DNA from: Bacteroidota bacterium | Lineage (GTDB): Bacteria; Bacteroidota; Bacteroidia; Flavobacteriales; Flavobacteriaceae | Length of the DNA: 37,128 nucleotides | Assembly (NCBI GenBank): GCA_024280145.1 | Contig: JAJRQR010000132.1 | Location: 1 to 37,128, forward strand | Direction of reading: 5' to 3' | Part shown: positions 1 through 7,734 of the stretch, in pieces | How the letters are laid out: every line of letters begins with the position of its first letter | Numbering within the stretch: the first letter of the stretch is position 1 | Made by a program: the position numbers and the translations under genes | The notes under the pieces: model-generated | The model's database searches: none | What the model was told of the DNA's origin: nothing | Seen by the model: the letters and a program-made list of their open reading frames with translations, nothing else

Positions 1-2
1 AC

Positions 3-270
3 TTTCAAGTAGAAAATGAGTTTATAAGAACATTTTATATTGGAGCGCAAAAGTTAATATTCATCTTATGTATCAAAGGAATAAAATGAATGATAAAATT
101 GAAGAATCAGAAAAGAGCAGAAATAATTTATTAAAAAATTTGGAATTAGTAAGAGGTATTTAGAACTTACCAACCCTAAAGGAGGCGGATGGAAATCTGA
201 AATAACATAGTTTAATTTCCTATTTCAAAACGATAAAATTATAATCGAGTTTACTACTCTAGAAATTTAA
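3..270 (+). pseudogene. Possible decayed relative of the gene at 5403-5873 (left-edge relic)
   Basis: No intact ORF covers the first 306 bases. Frame 3 from the window edge reads about 28 residues with the string FYIGAQKLI, which resembles FYYGAQKVL in the protein encoded at 5403-5873; flanking residues (acidic before it, a K-x-I pattern after it) also line up. Further on, the stretch ending at 270 reads KSEIT, then an in-frame TAG, then FNFLFQNDKIIIEFTT, comparable with KKVTYSFLLKEGKIASFTI near the end of that protein. The two matching stretches lie in different frames and are closer together than in the intact gene, so deletion plus frameshift is needed. A short ORF at 68-163 in the middle has no recognisable relative. 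This was matched by eye only; chance similarity cannot be excluded. Confidence 0.3.
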
Positions 271-306
271 TTTTCAAAGTAGTACCTTACTTTTTTAATA
301 ATATAA

Positions 307-891
307 ATGGTACTAAAAGAAACCTTTTTTTTAAAAAATATGTTTAGCAATAATTGTGCTAAGCTTATTGAATATGTTCTTAATGAAAAAGAGGGAATCA
401 CTATCATTTCAATCGAGTTAGGGAAGTTAATAGTAGAATATAATAATACTCTTGTAAGTAAGGAGCAAATTGGATTTTGGTTAGACGAATTAGGTTTTGG
501 GATAATTATAGATCCAAATCAAGAAATAGTAGAAAAAACAAAACTTGCTGCATTCGATTTAATTTTTAAGTCATTAAACACAAACTCATTAATAAGAAAT
601 TCTGATTATATAAGTGAAATTTTACAACTCCCTTACGATAAAATAAGTCGTGTTTTTTCACAAGTAACAGGTGTCAAATTAGAAAAGTATATCATTCTTT
701 TAAAGATTGAAAAAATAAAAGAATTGCTTATTGAAAATGAATATAGCCTCAGTGAAATTGCTTTTATAATGGATTATAGTAGCGTACAATATTTTAGTAA
801 TCAATTTAAAAATATAGTAGGTATTACCATAACGAAATATAAAGAGAATCCTCAAAAATATAGGAGGTCTATTGATAGTTTTATTATATAA
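307..891 (+). CDS. AraC-family transcriptional regulator with an HMA-like N-terminal domain
   Basis: The last ~100 residues are an AraC-type DNA-binding domain with two helix-turn-helix units; the second has the usual pattern SLSEIAFIMDYSSVQYFSNQF followed by a GIT-x-KY motif. The first ~65 residues have the strand-helix-strand pattern of a heavy-metal-associated (HMA) domain. Bacteroidetes AraC proteins of this design normally carry M-x-C-x-x-C; here the matching string is MFSNNC, so the first cysteine is Ser and only the second remains. This alignment favours the ATG at 307 over the internal ATG at 340, which would remove the first strand. The gene lies 113 bases upstream of the PqqD/ATP-grasp operon on the same strand and is its likely local regulator, but no binding site was identified. 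Metal sensing is doubtful given the missing cysteine. Confidence 0.8.
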   Translation: MVLKETFFLKNMFSNNCAKLIEYVLNEKEGITIISIELGKLIVEYNNTLVSKEQIGFWLDELGFGIIIDPNQEIVEKTKLAAFDLIFKSLNTNSLIRNSDYISEILQLPYDKISRVFSQVTGVKLEKYIILLKIEKIKELLIENEYSLSEIAFIMDYSSVQYFSNQFKNIVGITITKYKENPQKYRRSIDSFII

Positions 892-972
892 AAATAAGAA
901 ACGATAGTCTTCTTCCCGGAAAATTATAAATTTTTTACAAAAAAGTGTAACATCAGATTAAACTTATTCAGA

Positions 973-980
973 TAACTTTG
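973..980 (+). promoter_or_regulatory. -7 promoter box (TAACTTTG) for the PqqD/ATP-grasp operon
   Basis: TAACTTTG fits the Bacteroidetes -7 consensus TAnnTTTG and lies 24 bases before the ATG at 1005. No good -33 box is visible at the usual spacing, which may point to activator dependence, for example on the AraC protein just upstream. The rest of the gap 892-1004 shows no terminator or clear inverted repeat. Confidence 0.5.
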
Positions 981-1004
981 TTCATATATTATAAACCATT
1001 AATT

Positions 1005-1250
1005 ATGAATATTAAAAAAAACATAGCGATAAGTGATTCTGGGTTCCTTTTTAATCCTTCTACTGGAGATTCCTACACTTTGAATCCCGTTGGTCAAGAA
1101 ATCTTAAAATTGCTAAAAGATGGTAATAATGACGAAGGTGTTATAGAGTACATCCTAAAGAATTATATGACCGACAAAGATGCTGTTGAAAAGGATTTGT
1201 ACGATTTTAAAAATATGCTCAAAAATTTTAAATTAATTGAAGATGAGTAA
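1005..1250 (+). CDS. PqqD-family protein (RRE-like)
   Basis: This 81-residue protein has the PqqD-family layout: short beta strands in which NPSTGDSYTLNPVGQEILKL replaces the usual leader-strand/helix segment, then helices ending in a D-F-x-x-x-L-x-x-x-x-L-I motif. PqqD domains bind peptides (the RiPP recognition element) and normally deliver a precursor to a modifying enzyme, often a radical SAM protein. No radical SAM gene is present; the next gene is an ATP-grasp ligase, whose ATG at 1243 lies inside this gene's last codons (overlap 1243-1250), so the two are probably translated together. A TTG at 978 is in frame but lies within the -7 box, so the ATG at 1005 is chosen. No clear precursor peptide ORF was found nearby. 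Confidence 0.75.
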   Translation: MNIKKNIAISDSGFLFNPSTGDSYTLNPVGQEILKLLKDGNNDEGVIEYILKNYMTDKDAVEKDLYDFKNMLKNFKLIEDE

Positions 1251-2292
1251 GCCCATCTATACAATTGCAGTTACAGGATTAAACGCCATTGACAGTCCTG
1301 GTCCTGGATTAGCAGTAATAAGATCCTTACGTGATGCCGAAAGTTTTGATGTCCGTATTATTGGGCTTTCCTATGAAACTATGGAGCCTGGAATATATAT
1401 GCATGATTTGGTTGATAAAACCTATCAAATCCCCTACCCTTCATCAGGGCAAGGTGTTTTAATGGAGCGTTTTCAGTTTATCAATTCTGTTGAAAATTTA
1501 GATTTTATGTTTCCAAATTTTGATGCTGAATTATTCAACTTCATTAAAATTCAAAATCAATTTGAAAAAGAATTAGGTATAAAAATGGTGCTTCCAACAC
1601 TCGATCAATTTGAAGCAAGACATAAAGTAAACCTTTATGATTACGGTATAAAACATGATATAAAAGTTCCGATTGCTAAAATGATTTTTAGTACGAATGA
1701 AATTCTAAAAATCACTGAAGAATTTGGATTTCCAATGGTTATTAAAGGGAAGTTTTATGATGCAAAAATTGCTTATTCGGTAGACCAAGCAGCACAACAT
1801 TTTAATAAGATTAGTGCTCAATGGGGATTACCAGTAATTATTCAAGAATTTGTTCACGGCTCTGAAGTGAATGTTTGCGGAATTGGTGATGGAGAAGGTA
1901 ATTTATTAGGTGCTGTTCCTATGCGAAAGCTTTATATCACCGATAAAGGAAAAGCTTGGGCAGGAGTTACATTAGATGATGATAAACTGATAAAAATCAC
2001 TAAAAACTTGGTAAAAGAAACCAATTGGCAAGGCCCTTTTGAATTGGAGTTTATGAAAACCACTAATGACGAATATTATCTTATTGAAATAAACCCTCGT
2101 TTCCCAGCTTGGTGTTATTTAACGGTTGGTGCTGGTCAAAATCAAGTAGAATCCTTAGTAAATCTTGGAATGAATATTCCAGTAGAACCCTTCACAGATT
2201 ATGAAATTGGAAAAATGTTTATTCGTTATTCCAACGATATGATTGTAGATATGGAAGAGTTTGAAAAAATTTCAACTTTAGGGGAATTATAA
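1243..2292 (+). CDS. ATP-grasp ligase (PylC/CarB-like type)
   Basis: This 349-residue protein has an N-terminal Rossmann-like region (TIAVTGLNAIDSPGPGLAVIRSLR at residues 7-30) typical of the PylC or carbamoyl-phosphate-synthase-like branch rather than the RimK branch. The ATP-grasp fold follows: nucleotide-binding lysine in VIKGK (166-170), the hinge QEFVHGSEVN (201-210) and metal ligands ELEFM (267-271) and EINPR (282-286). Such enzymes activate a carboxylate with ATP and join it to an amine or thiol. The substrate is unknown; the overlapping PqqD-like gene and following PLP-enzyme gene suggest an amino acid or a peptide-bound group. The ATG at 1243 is preferred to the TTG at 1237. A 52-base gap follows before the next gene, with no terminator. 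Confidence 0.8.
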   Translation: MSKPIYTIAVTGLNAIDSPGPGLAVIRSLRDAESFDVRIIGLSYETMEPGIYMHDLVDKTYQIPYPSSGQGVLMERFQFINSVENLDFMFPNFDAELFNFIKIQNQFEKELGIKMVLPTLDQFEARHKVNLYDYGIKHDIKVPIAKMIFSTNEILKITEEFGFPMVIKGKFYDAKIAYSVDQAAQHFNKISAQWGLPVIIQEFVHGSEVNVCGIGDGEGNLLGAVPMRKLYITDKGKAWAGVTLDDDKLIKITKNLVKETNWQGPFELEFMKTTNDEYYLIEINPRFPAWCYLTVGAGQNQVESLVNLGMNIPVEPFTDYEIGKMFIRYSNDMIVDMEEFEKISTLGEL

Positions 2293-2344
2293 AATTATTA
2301 ATATACCATCGGTTGAGACATAATCGATTTCAAAATAAATTATT

Positions 2345-3703
2345 ATGGACAAAAAACAATATGAAAGACCCATCATAAAATCATTAAACAATGGGGTGAT
2401 GAATAAATTTGGAACTCGAAACGAATATGCTGCATTAACGCATATTGAAGGTGTTCCAGTGAAAAGTTTATTACAAGAATATGGTTCTCCTTTATTTGTT
2501 ATTTCAGAAAGAAAAATAAGAGAAAACTACCGCAACGCAAAACGTATTTTTGAAACTAGATATCCTAAAGTGCAATTTGCTTGGTCGTATAAAACCAACT
2601 ATTTAAATGCAGTTTGTAATACATTTCATCAAGAAGGATCTTGGGCTGAAGTGGTTTCTAGATTTGAATATGAAAAAGCCATCAAAAACGGAGTTCCGGG
2701 AGATAAAATTCTTTTTAATGGTCCTGACAAAACCGATAGCGACCTTCGTTTATCCATTAAAAATAACTCTCCTATTCATATAGATCATTTAGATGAATTA
2801 TACCGCCTAACTGAGATTGCAACTGGTATGGATAAAAAACCAAGAGTAGCCATAAGAGTAAATATGGATACGGGTATTTATCCAATGTGGGATCGTTTTG
2901 GTTTTAATTATGAAAACGGACAAGCTTGGGACGCTATTAATAAAATTATGGCTTCAGGTAAACTGAACTTGGTTGGATTACACTGCCATATTGGAACTTT
3001 TATGTTAACACCAAGCGCTTACGGAGTTGCTGCTAGCAAGCTTTCAGAATTAGCTTTAAGCATTAAACATCAATATAATAAAGATATTACCTATTTAGAT
3101 TTAGGAGGTGGATTTGCTTCAAAAAATACTTTAAAAGGATCCTTATTACCAGGTTCAGATTCTGTTCCAGAAATTTATGAGTATGCTGAGGCAATCACAA
3201 CGGCTATTCTAAATGCAGGATTCCAACCAGATGATTTACCTTATTTATATTTAGAAACAGGAAGAGCATTGGTAGATGACGCTGGTTTCTTATTAGGAAG
3301 TGTAATTTCCAATAAAAGATTATCAGACGGGAGACGTGCAACTATTATGGATTTTGGAGTAAATATTATGTTTACTTCTTTTTGGTACGATCATAAAATA
3401 TCTCCAGCTCAAGAATTTGGACAACATACCGAGGACACTATACTTTATGGACCTTTATGTATGAATATTGATGTGGTTAGAGAAAACATCACCTTACCTC
3501 CTTTAAAACCAGGAGATCAAGTGGTAGTCCACCATATGGGGGCTTATAATATTTCACAATCGATGCAATTTATATCTTTACGTCCAGCAATAGTGATGAT
3601 TGATAATGATAAAAAAGTTCATCTAATTAAAGCTGCAGAAACTTTAGAAACGCTGGAAAAAGGGGAAGTTCTACCTGAATATTTAAAAGAATTTAATATC
3701 TAA
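2345..3703 (+). CDS. Fold-type III PLP-dependent decarboxylase-like enzyme
   Basis: A full-length (452 residues) member of the diaminopimelate/ornithine/arginine decarboxylase family. Visible landmarks are the PLP lysine in SYKTNY (K83), the His of GLHCHIGT (residues 211-218), the phosphate-binding loop DLGGGF (252-257), ETGR (304-307), and YGPLCMNID (368-376) whose Cys372 is in the position of the active-site cysteine from the partner subunit. It is not lysA itself: it has a ~35-residue N-terminal extension and a divergent substrate region, and it sits in a specialised operon. It probably decarboxylates, or possibly racemises, an amino acid or an amino-acid conjugate made by the ATP-grasp enzyme. 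The stop codon is two bases before the next start. Confidence 0.8.
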   Translation: MDKKQYERPIIKSLNNGVMNKFGTRNEYAALTHIEGVPVKSLLQEYGSPLFVISERKIRENYRNAKRIFETRYPKVQFAWSYKTNYLNAVCNTFHQEGSWAEVVSRFEYEKAIKNGVPGDKILFNGPDKTDSDLRLSIKNNSPIHIDHLDELYRLTEIATGMDKKPRVAIRVNMDTGIYPMWDRFGFNYENGQAWDAINKIMASGKLNLVGLHCHIGTFMLTPSAYGVAASKLSELALSIKHQYNKDITYLDLGGGFASKNTLKGSLLPGSDSVPEIYEYAEAITTAILNAGFQPDDLPYLYLETGRALVDDAGFLLGSVISNKRLSDGRRATIMDFGVNIMFTSFWYDHKISPAQEFGQHTEDTILYGPLCMNIDVVRENITLPPLKPGDQVVVHHMGAYNISQSMQFISLRPAIVMIDNDKKVHLIKAAETLETLEKGEVLPEYLKEFNI

Positions 3704-3705
3704 TT

Positions 3706-5427
3706 TTGAACACTAACAATTCTAATACACTACTGAAGGTTTATGGGAATGGCTTATTGAATAGCTATTCTCAAATTTTCTTTTCTAATAATAAGACTTT
3801 TGCTGTCTTGTTATTAATCATTAGTTTTTTTGATCTTGGTGCTGGATTAAGTGGTGTGTTAAGTGTTATTATTTCTCAAATTACCGCAAAACTATTTAAT
3901 TTCAATGAAGAATTAATTAAAGACGGTACCTATACATACAATACTTTAATGGTAGGTATTGCCTTAGGAATGTTTTACGATTTTAATTTTTCCTTTTTTG
4001 TAATTTTAGTCATTACTTCAATTTTAACTTTATTTATTACTATTTGGTTTATTACAGTTTTAGCAAAAAAAGGATTGCCCTTTTTAAGTCTTCCGTTTTT
4101 ATTTGGAATTTGGATTATCATTCTTGGAGCGCCTAATTTTTCAGCTCTTCAATTAAACCCAAAAGAAATATTATCGCTTGCTAAATGGTTTCCTGAATTG
4201 TTTTCTTCTGTTACAAATAGTATTGGCTCATTACCTTTTGCAGATGTAATTCATTTATACTTTAGATCCTTAGGAGCTATATTTTTTCAGTATAATGATC
4301 TAGCAGGACTCATTATAGCAATAGGAATTTTAATTTATTCTAGAATTGCTTTTGGACTATCCATCGTAGGTTTTAGCATTGGTTTTGCATTTTACCATTT
4401 TTTCGGTGGAGACTTCTCTCAATTGATTTATTCCTACATTGGTTTTAATTTTATTTTAACAGCGATTGCCTTAGGTGGATTTTTTGTGGTTCCTTCAAAA
4501 AAATCTTATTTAATGCTGTTTTTTATTATTCCAGTCATCGCTTTATCTATCAGCTCATTACATACTTTGTTTTCTTATATAGGTCTTCCATTATATTCTT
4601 TGCCATTTAATATTATTACAATTATTTTCTTGGCAACTATGGCAACAAGAAGTAAGGATTCTGGAATAACTTTAGTAACTCTTCAGCAGTTTTCTCCCGA
4701 AAAAAATCATTACAAGCATTTAAATTCTGTAAATAGATTTAAAAACAATACTTATTATCACCTACACCTTCCTGTGATGGGCGAATGGCATATTTCACAA
4801 GGTCATAACGGAGTAATAACCCACAAAGAAGATTGGCAATACGCTTGGGATTTTGATGTGTTGGATGAAGATAAAAAATCCTATCAATCTCCTGGCAATG
4901 ATTTAAAAGATTATTTTTGCTATGATTTACCTGTTGTTGCTTCTTCTGAAGGATATATTGTTGAAATATTCGATGGAATTGAAGACAACAAAATAAATGA
5001 GGTTAATTTAAAAAAAAACTGGGGAAACACCATTATCATCAAACACGGCGAGCACTTTTACACTAAACTATCACATATTAAAAAAGGTTCTTTCAAAGTT
5101 AAAAAAGGTGATTATGTAACTAAAGGACAAGTAATCGCGTCTTGTGGAAGTTCAGGAAGATCACCAGAACCACACCTTCATTTCCAGTTACAAACTACAC
5201 CTTATATAGATTCTAAAACTATTGAATTTCCTTTAGCATATTATCTTCGAAAAGAAAATAATAAATATCATTTTCATTGTTTTGATATTCCGAAAGAAAA
5301 CGAAATAGTTTCAAATGTAAAAACAACAAAACTATTAACAGAAGCCTTTGATTTTGTTCCCGGAAAGACATTTTATTTCAACTATAAAGGGAAAAAAGTA
5401 AAATGGGAAGTATTACCAACGCAATAA
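3706..5427 (+). CDS. Urea-transporter-like membrane protein fused to an M23 peptidase domain
   Basis: Residues 1-310 are hydrophobic with about ten membrane segments and look like the urea transporter (UT) family: YSQIFFSNN near the start, YTYNTLMVGIALG (76-88), and the paired LPF motifs SLPFLFGIW (128-136) and SLPFN (298-302) expected from the internal duplication. After a ~35-residue linker comes an M23 (lysostaphin-type) metallopeptidase domain: H373 and the AWDFD segment (380-384), IIIKHG, SHI with H457, and HLHFQ (490-494), so the zinc and catalytic residues appear present. UT proteins carry urea or similar small amides; M23 domains usually cut peptide cross-bridges outside the membrane. 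The start is a TTG at 3706; the next in-frame ATG would delete two membrane segments. The last 25 bases overlap the next gene. Confidence 0.75.
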   Translation: MNTNNSNTLLKVYGNGLLNSYSQIFFSNNKTFAVLLLIISFFDLGAGLSGVLSVIISQITAKLFNFNEELIKDGTYTYNTLMVGIALGMFYDFNFSFFVILVITSILTLFITIWFITVLAKKGLPFLSLPFLFGIWIIILGAPNFSALQLNPKEILSLAKWFPELFSSVTNSIGSLPFADVIHLYFRSLGAIFFQYNDLAGLIIAIGILIYSRIAFGLSIVGFSIGFAFYHFFGGDFSQLIYSYIGFNFILTAIALGGFFVVPSKKSYLMLFFIIPVIALSISSLHTLFSYIGLPLYSLPFNIITIIFLATMATRSKDSGITLVTLQQFSPEKNHYKHLNSVNRFKNNTYYHLHLPVMGEWHISQGHNGVITHKEDWQYAWDFDVLDEDKKSYQSPGNDLKDYFCYDLPVVASSEGYIVEIFDGIEDNKINEVNLKKNWGNTIIIKHGEHFYTKLSHIKKGSFKVKKGDYVTKGQVIASCGSSGRSPEPHLHFQLQTTPYIDSKTIEFPLAYYLRKENNKYHFHCFDIPKENEIVSNVKTTKLLTEAFDFVPGKTFYFNYKGKKVKWEVLPTQ

Positions 5428-5873
5428 ATCAAACTTACATTTATTGTCAAGAAAGTAAGAGTACTGCCTATTTTGTAAATAATGGAACGGTTTTCTATTT
5501 CACAGATTATTTTGGCGAAGATGATTCCCTATTACACCATTTCTATTATGGTGCACAAAAGGTTTTATTGGGATATTATAAAGACATTCAATTAAAAGAT
5601 GAATTAATGATCGATGGGTTTTTTAATAAATTCATCACTAATTTACACGATTTTACTGCACCATTTTTTCATTATTGCAAGGTAAAATATCATTTCTCTT
5701 TTAATACATGTGATAACGAGCATAATCCTACAGAAATATCTTTCCAAACCAGTTGTATTGCAACTATCGGAAAAAAAGAATATAAAAAAGTTACTTATTC
5801 ATTTCTTTTAAAAGAAGGAAAAATTGCCTCATTTACTATCAATAACAACCAAACTGCAGTATGCGAAAATTAA
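5403..5873 (+). CDS. Unrecognised 156-residue soluble protein of the PqqD/ATP-grasp operon
   Basis: I do not recognise this protein. It has no signal peptide or membrane segment. Predicted character is helix followed by alternating strands: a conserved-looking FYYGAQKVLLGYYKDIQ segment (residues 47-63), several aromatic and His residues in the middle (FFHYCKVKYHF), and a C-terminal strand pair (KKVTYSFLLKEGKIASFTI). The layout would suit a small ligand-binding or cyclase-like alpha+beta barrel, but that is a guess. Its ATG lies 25 bases inside the upstream UT-M23 gene and its end overlaps the next gene by 13 bases, so it is translationally coupled to both. A decayed relative may lie at the left edge of the window. 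Confidence 0.65.
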   Translation: MGSITNAINQTYIYCQESKSTAYFVNNGTVFYFTDYFGEDDSLLHHFYYGAQKVLLGYYKDIQLKDELMIDGFFNKFITNLHDFTAPFFHYCKVKYHFSFNTCDNEHNPTEISFQTSCIATIGKKEYKKVTYSFLLKEGKIASFTINNNQTAVCEN

Positions 5874-7150
5874 TAATGATACTTATTTTTTCGATAGGGA
5901 TTCAATCGTATTCACAAAAGGCTTCTATAACAGAAGTGGATGCACAAACCTATAAGTTATTTACTGCTGAACAATGGAAAGATTTGATTGTTTATGGTGA
6001 AGAAAACGCACAAAATTCCTATTACTACAATGTTAGAATGGGAGTTGCCTATTTCAATGAAAGAGAATATTATTCTGCAGAAAAACACTTAAAAAAAGCA
6101 ATCGAACAAGGAAATACTGATTTTGCTAAAGAATATTTATTTTGGGCTTATTATAATCTTGGAGAATCCTTTTTAGCAGAGCAAGCGTATGACCAACTAT
6201 CAACAGAAGCAAAAAAGAGTGTTGACCTTAAAAAAACTGCTATTGAATCTGTTTATATTGAAGTGGGAATAAAAAGCCCGAATACAAATGAAGTGGAAAA
6301 CACCTATTACGGGAATATAATTTTAAAGCACCGCTTGGGAAAAAATATTCGAATATTACATTCTGTAAACACTTTTATTCAAGATCAGTCTGCTCAAGAT
6401 TTTAATAGTTTTCAATATCATATTTCGGGCGCTTATTTTATTAATACTTCATCCATAAGTATAGGCGCAATATTTAATGAAAGTGAATTTAACTCTTTAA
6501 CAAATGAAATTATTATAGATGATTTTGGGAATAATTTAATAGAAGAATTTATAAGTAACAGTAAAGGCAATACTTATAGTTTTTACGCAAATTTCAATAA
6601 AAGGTTTAATAGATTTAGATTAAATGCCAACTTTAATTATATAGCACAAAATTCTACTATAAAATCCATTGATAAAGTAACATTAGAATCTGATGGGGCT
6701 ATTATTTCTGAAGAATTTAGTAAAACAAAAAATAAGGAAACGGTCTATATCCCCTCTGTTGGAGTGATGTACACTCCTAAATTCACGAAAGACCGCATTT
6801 CTATTGGAGCAGATTTCTTTTTTCCAATTACTGAAATAGAAACTAACATTGTTTTTAAACCGTATTTAAACATTTTTATATTAGATCAATTTTGGCTTAA
6901 CACCAGTTATCTTCAAGTAGAAGACTTTTTATTTGCTGATTATTCAAGTGAAATACTTTATAATACACCAGATCTTTCAGTAAAAAGATTTGTATCAACA
7001 ATTAACTATGCCTTTTCTAAAAAATTAATTACCAAATTAACTTACACTTTTGAAAATTATAAATTTAATACTACAGCCCTTGTGTACGATATTAACTCTA
7101 TATTTTGGGAGTACAATATAAATTTTAACTTATGTCTCGTACTTTTATAA
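5861..7150 (+). CDS. Exported TPR protein with probable outer-membrane beta-barrel
   Basis: An N-terminal signal peptide (MRKLIMILIFSIGIQSYS, cleavage likely before QK) is followed by about 100 residues of TPR-like helices (YYYNVRMGVAYFNEREYYSA, AEKHLKKAIEQG). From about residue 145 the sequence changes to alternating hydrophobic/polar strands with many aromatic residues and short turns (HRLGKNIRILHSVNTF, FQYHISGAYF, FMITKLTYTF-like repeats), ending in NINFNLCLVLL, as in a Bacteroidetes outer-membrane barrel of 12-16 strands. It is probably the outer-membrane part of this operon, for release or uptake of the pathway's substrate or product. Start and end both overlap neighbouring genes (13 and 19 bases). 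Function is inferred from context only. Confidence 0.65.
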   Translation: MRKLIMILIFSIGIQSYSQKASITEVDAQTYKLFTAEQWKDLIVYGEENAQNSYYYNVRMGVAYFNEREYYSAEKHLKKAIEQGNTDFAKEYLFWAYYNLGESFLAEQAYDQLSTEAKKSVDLKKTAIESVYIEVGIKSPNTNEVENTYYGNIILKHRLGKNIRILHSVNTFIQDQSAQDFNSFQYHISGAYFINTSSISIGAIFNESEFNSLTNEIIIDDFGNNLIEEFISNSKGNTYSFYANFNKRFNRFRLNANFNYIAQNSTIKSIDKVTLESDGAIISEEFSKTKNKETVYIPSVGVMYTPKFTKDRISIGADFFFPITEIETNIVFKPYLNIFILDQFWLNTSYLQVEDFLFADYSSEILYNTPDLSVKRFVSTINYAFSKKLITKLTYTFENYKFNTTALVYDINSIFWEYNINFNLCLVLL

Positions 7151-7734
7151 CTATCGCTCTGTTATTTTCTTTCCCTATTCTGTTTGGGCAAAATTTAGTT
7201 TCTGAAGCATTTTCTCAAAGCTATCACTCCGAATATAATAAAGAATATTCAAATGCTATTTCCGAAATAGACCAAATTTATTCAACAGATTCTTACGAAA
7301 TTAATCTACGTTTGGGCTGGTTATATTATTTGAATGGAGATTATGTAAAGTCTAATAATTATTATAAAAATGCCATTAAAATTCAACCTAAATCAATAGA
7401 AGCTAAACTAGGTCTTGCCTATCCTGTAAGTGCATTAGAGAGTTGGGATGATTTAATTAATATCTATAATGATATTTTGAAAATAGACCCATTTAATTAT
7501 ACGGTAAACTTAAGAATGGCAACTATTTACTATTATCGAAAAGATTTTCAAAAAGCTGAAACTTATGGTGAAAAAATAAGTAGTCTCTATCCGTTTGATT
7601 ATAGTTATAATTTAATTCTCGGAAAAATAAATTTGAGTTTAGGAAATATTATTCACGCAAAAGAGCATTTAAATATTGCTTTATTATACGATCCAACTGC
7701 CACTGAAGTATTGGATTTATTAAAAGCTTTGTAG
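7132..7734 (+). CDS. Exported TPR-repeat protein
   Basis: This 200-residue protein has a signal peptide (MSRTFITIALLFSFPILFG) and then about five TPR-like helix pairs, the clearest being LRLGWLYYLNGDYVKSNNYY, IEAKLGLAYPV, LRMATIYYYRKDFQKAETYG and LILGKINLSLGNIIHAKEHL. It resembles the N-terminal part of the preceding barrel protein and is likely a periplasmic scaffold that works with it. It is the last gene of the operon. Its TAG stop (7732-7734) is directly followed by the stop codon of the convergent MFS gene, so there is no spacer and no room for an independent terminator. Confidence 0.7.
   Translation: MSRTFITIALLFSFPILFGQNLVSEAFSQSYHSEYNKEYSNAISEIDQIYSTDSYEINLRLGWLYYLNGDYVKSNNYYKNAIKIQPKSIEAKLGLAYPVSALESWDDLINIYNDILKIDPFNYTVNLRMATIYYYRKDFQKAETYGEKISSLYPFDYSYNLILGKINLSLGNIIHAKEHLNIALLYDPTATEVLDLLKAL

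Noticed and set aside
1-306. A RiPP precursor peptide for the PqqD-like protein (short ORF at 68-163)
   Set aside because: It has no leader/core pattern such as a double-glycine site, ends before the regulator gene, and looks more like part of a decayed gene.
1243-2292. Graspetide-type (RimK-like) peptide macrocyclase
   Set aside because: The N-terminal region and motif spacing fit PylC/CarB-like ATP-grasp proteins better, and no threonine/acid-rich precursor is present.
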